Part shown: positions 6,382-7,963 of the stretch, piece by piece | How the letters are laid out: every line of letters starts with the position of its first letter | Position numbering within the stretch: the first letter of the stretch is position 1 | Assembly (NCBI GenBank): GCA_964586775.1 | Contig: CAZPJD010000152.1 | Span: 1-7,963 of the forward strand | DNA from: JADLEX01 sp964586775 | GTDB lineage: Bacteria > Lernaellota > Lernaellaia > JACKCT01 | Direction: 5' to 3' | Length of the DNA stretch: 7,963 nucleotides | Notes under the pieces: model-generated | What the model was told of the DNA's origin: nothing | What the model saw: the letters and a program-made list of their open reading frames with translations, nothing else | Databases searched by the model: none | Made by a program: the position numbers and the translations under genes

Positions 6382-7632
6382 ATGGAAGGCGTCCCCGAAC
6401 AACGTGCGCGGATCACCACGCGGCGAATCGCGATCGTGTCGATCGCGCTCGCTTTCGTCGCGGCCTGCGCGCCGTCGCCGGGCGCCGTGCCGCCGGTGGC
6501 GGATTTTGGCGACGAGCCGATCGGCTTTGCGATCACGCCCGCGGAGCGCGAACTGGGGGAGCGGCTCGAAACGCTGGGTGAGCGCCGCGCGGGCGCTCCC
6601 GTGCGCGAGACCGTGCTGTGCGCCGCGGCGCGCAACCTCGCGCACGAGGTGATCGGCAACGGGATCGATCAGATCGATCGTCTGACGACCGAACGGATCG
6701 GCGAGAAGATGCGCGAGATGGGAAGTGTGGACAACGCGTTCCGCTCGTACGTCTTCAACGACCTCACGCTGGGCCGCGCCGCCGCCCAGCTCGAAAACCT
6801 GCTCGACGACGAGATGCGGGGGCAGCACCACACGCACTACGGCGTGGGCGCGGTGCGCACCTGGTGGCCGCCGGGGTACATGGTCGGAGTGCTGCTGGTG
6901 CGAAAAGGCGTGCGGATCGAACCCGTGAAGCGCCGCATGAACGTCGGCGACGACCTGTTCGTGCAAGGGCAGCTCCTGAACGGGTCCGAACCGGTGACGC
7001 TCTGGGTGCAGGGGCCCGTCGAGACGCAGACCATGGACCTGACCTTCAACTTCGAAGGGCGGTTTTCGCGGATGATCCGCCTGCGTGACAACGGGCGCTA
7101 TCACGTGGAGATCATGACGACCACGGCCAACGGACCGGAGGTCGCGGCGCTGTTCGAGGTGGTGGCGGGGCGGGAGTCTGCGACCGCCGCGCCGTCGGGC
7201 CCGAGGCCGACGCCGCCCGCCGAACCGCTGGTGACGCCCGAGGGCATGCGCGCGCGCCTGATCGAGCTCGTGAACCACGAACGAGCGCGCGAGCGACTTT
7301 TGCCCGTCGGCGAGGACTCCATCCTCAACACCGTCGCGCAGCGCTACGCCGAGGAAATGCTTCGAAACCGCCGGGTCGTGCACATCTCGCCCGATTCCGG
7401 CGATCTGGCCGACCGGGCCAAGGCGGTGGGGATCGATTTCGTGAAGATCTCCGAAAACATCGCGGTCAACCAGAACGTGGACGTCGTCCACGACGACTTG
7501 ATGCGCTCGCCCTCGCATCGGCGCAACATTCTGGACGACCAGGTGGACCGCATCGGCGTGGGGATCGCCATCGACCCGGAGGGAGGGCACGTTTACGTCG
7601 TCCAGAATTTCGCCCGGCTTCGTACTCCGTGA
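6382..7632 (+). CDS. Lipoprotein with a degenerate CAP domain, a beta-rich linker domain and a canonical CAP (SCP/PR1-like) domain
   Basis: The product has 416 residues. A signal peptide with TTRR (12-15), a hydrophobic stretch (16-28) and lipobox V26-A27-A28-C29 marks a lipid-anchored envelope protein. Residues about 52-175 look like a diverged CAP domain: a helical part (ELGERLETLGERRAG) and a closing THYGVGAV...MVGVLLV, without the canonical site. Residues about 177-262 form a probable beta-sandwich resembling the middle domain of myxobacterial CAP proteins. A Pro-rich linker (270-283) leads to the C-terminal CAP domain (about 287-416). It carries the putative cavity residues H334 (VHIS), E358 (SENIA) and H379 (SPSHRRNIL), then the IGVGIAID strand, as in YkwD-like proteins. 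CAP domains bind metals, lipids or partner proteins, and few bacterial ones have a known function; none can be assigned here. It stands alone between rlmN and a regulator gene. Confidence 0.88.
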   Translation: MEGVPEQRARITTRRIAIVSIALAFVAACAPSPGAVPPVADFGDEPIGFAITPAERELGERLETLGERRAGAPVRETVLCAAARNLAHEVIGNGIDQIDRLTTERIGEKMREMGSVDNAFRSYVFNDLTLGRAAAQLENLLDDEMRGQHHTHYGVGAVRTWWPPGYMVGVLLVRKGVRIEPVKRRMNVGDDLFVQGQLLNGSEPVTLWVQGPVETQTMDLTFNFEGRFSRMIRLRDNGRYHVEIMTTTANGPEVAALFEVVAGRESATAAPSGPRPTPPAEPLVTPEGMRARLIELVNHERARERLLPVGEDSILNTVAQRYAEEMLRNRRVVHISPDSGDLADRAKAVGIDFVKISENIAVNQNVDVVHDDLMRSPSHRRNILDDQVDRIGVGIAIDPEGGHVYVVQNFARLRTP

Positions 7633-7661
7633 ACGCAGGTCCGTGAGCGCTGCGGCCAGTC

Positions 7662-7690
7662 TGGAAAAAATCCAAGAGATCGCGTAAAAT
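7662..7690 (+). promoter_or_regulatory. Candidate sigma-70 promoter for the response-regulator gene
   Basis: TGGAAA (7662-7667, 4/6) and TAAAAT (7685-7690, 5/6) are separated by 17 bp in the most A/T-rich stretch of the 95-bp gap. Transcription would start near 7697, about 31 nt before the ATG. I see no hairpin with a T-run that would terminate the preceding CAP gene in the gap. Confidence 0.4.
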
Positions 7691-7727
7691 CAAGCACTAA
7701 TTGGCATAAATCCGGGCTCGGGAGTCC

Positions 7728-7963
7728 ATGACCGCGGAACCGACCACGCAGTTTTCGCCCGAAATCGAGAGCGTCGTTCACCACATCCTGATCGTGGACG
7801 ACGAGCCGGAGAACCTCGACCTGCTGGCCTCGACGCTGCGTCGCGGGAACCGGATCTTCAAGGCGCGAAGCGGCGACGAGGCGCTGGCGATCCTCGAGGC
7901 CGAGGACATCCACATGGTCATTACCGACCAGAGGATGCCGGGCATCTCGGGCACGCAGATCCT
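7728..7963 (+). CDS. Response-regulator receiver domain protein (3' end missing)
   Basis: Only the first 78 residues are in the window. After about 18 leading residues comes a CheY-like receiver domain: ILIVDDEPENLDLL (20-33) with the acidic pocket D24/D25, and VITDQRMPGISG (64-75) with the phospho-accepting aspartate D67. The conserved Thr/Ser and Lys of the receiver lie beyond the edge, so the output domain is unknown. The DDEPENLDLL and DQRMPG wording is common in regulators that end in HD-GYP, adenylate cyclase or kinase domains; that is family knowledge, not seen here. The ATG has a GGGAG only 3 nt upstream (7720-7724), rather close, but no better start precedes the conserved core. The gene appears to have its own promoter and is probably not part of the CAP gene's transcript. 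Confidence 0.9.
   Translation, partial: MTAEPTTQFSPEIESVVHHILIVDDEPENLDLLASTLRRGNRIFKARSGDEALAILEAEDIHMVITDQRMPGISGTQI

Noticed and set aside
5258..6652. Long plus-strand open frame (464 codons) across rlmN
   Set aside because: Shadow of rlmN, whose cysteine motifs are intact on the minus strand.
6316..7590. Long minus-strand open frame (424 codons) opposite the CAP lipoprotein gene
   Set aside because: Low-complexity His/Arg-rich shadow; the plus strand has a lipobox, a ribosome binding site and a CAP domain.
7700..7719. TTGGCA...GGGCT as a sigma-54 promoter before the response-regulator gene
   Set aside because: The GG-to-GC spacing is 11 instead of the strict 10 bp and the -12 element lacks TTGC.

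Overview
The window is GC-rich (roughly two-thirds G+C by eye) and tightly packed, with no sign of mobile DNA, CRISPR, tRNA or rRNA. A lipoprotein signal peptide and a three-part CAP-domain lipoprotein of a kind I associate with myxobacteria and their relatives suggest a Gram-negative bacterium of the former Deltaproteobacteria (Myxococcota or a neighbouring phylum). That placement is inference from gene content only.

Layout. On the minus strand at the left edge is a two-gene operon: a family 2 (polyprenyl-phosphate type) glycosyltransferase (1030-1752), translationally coupled by a 1-bp TGATG overlap to a B12-binding radical SAM enzyme that runs off the left end (1-1030). A 239-bp divergent intergenic region (1753-1991) holds candidate promoters for both directions and a perfect 9-bp inverted repeat just upstream of purD. 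On the plus strand follow purD (1992-3272), purE (3272-3775, overlapping the purD stop) and, 50 bp on, a fused protein (3826-5241). Its N-terminal half is a YrdC/Sua5/YciO domain (threonylcarbamoyl-AMP synthase family) and its C-terminal half is a TrmN6-like tRNA(Val) A37 N6-adenine methyltransferase. Converging on it with only 7 bp between the stop codons is rlmN (5249-6319, minus strand). Divergent from rlmN is a lipoprotein with a degenerate CAP domain, a beta-rich middle domain and a canonical CAP domain (6382-7632). After a 95-bp A/T-rich gap with a candidate promoter, a response-regulator receiver domain begins (7728) and is cut by the right edge.

How the genes relate. purD and purE supply two steps of de novo purine synthesis. 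The fusion and rlmN form a translation-fidelity pair: YrdC-family enzymes feed t6A37 synthesis, TrmN6 makes m6A37, and RlmN makes m2A in 23S rRNA and at tRNA position 37, so three chemistries aimed at the same anticodon-adjacent adenosine meet in about 2.5 kb. The fusion is the most unusual object in the window, and its YrdC half lacks the arginine of the usual KxR motif. The other genes look like ordinary chromosomal neighbours. I see no evidence of a defence system or a new multi-gene cluster.
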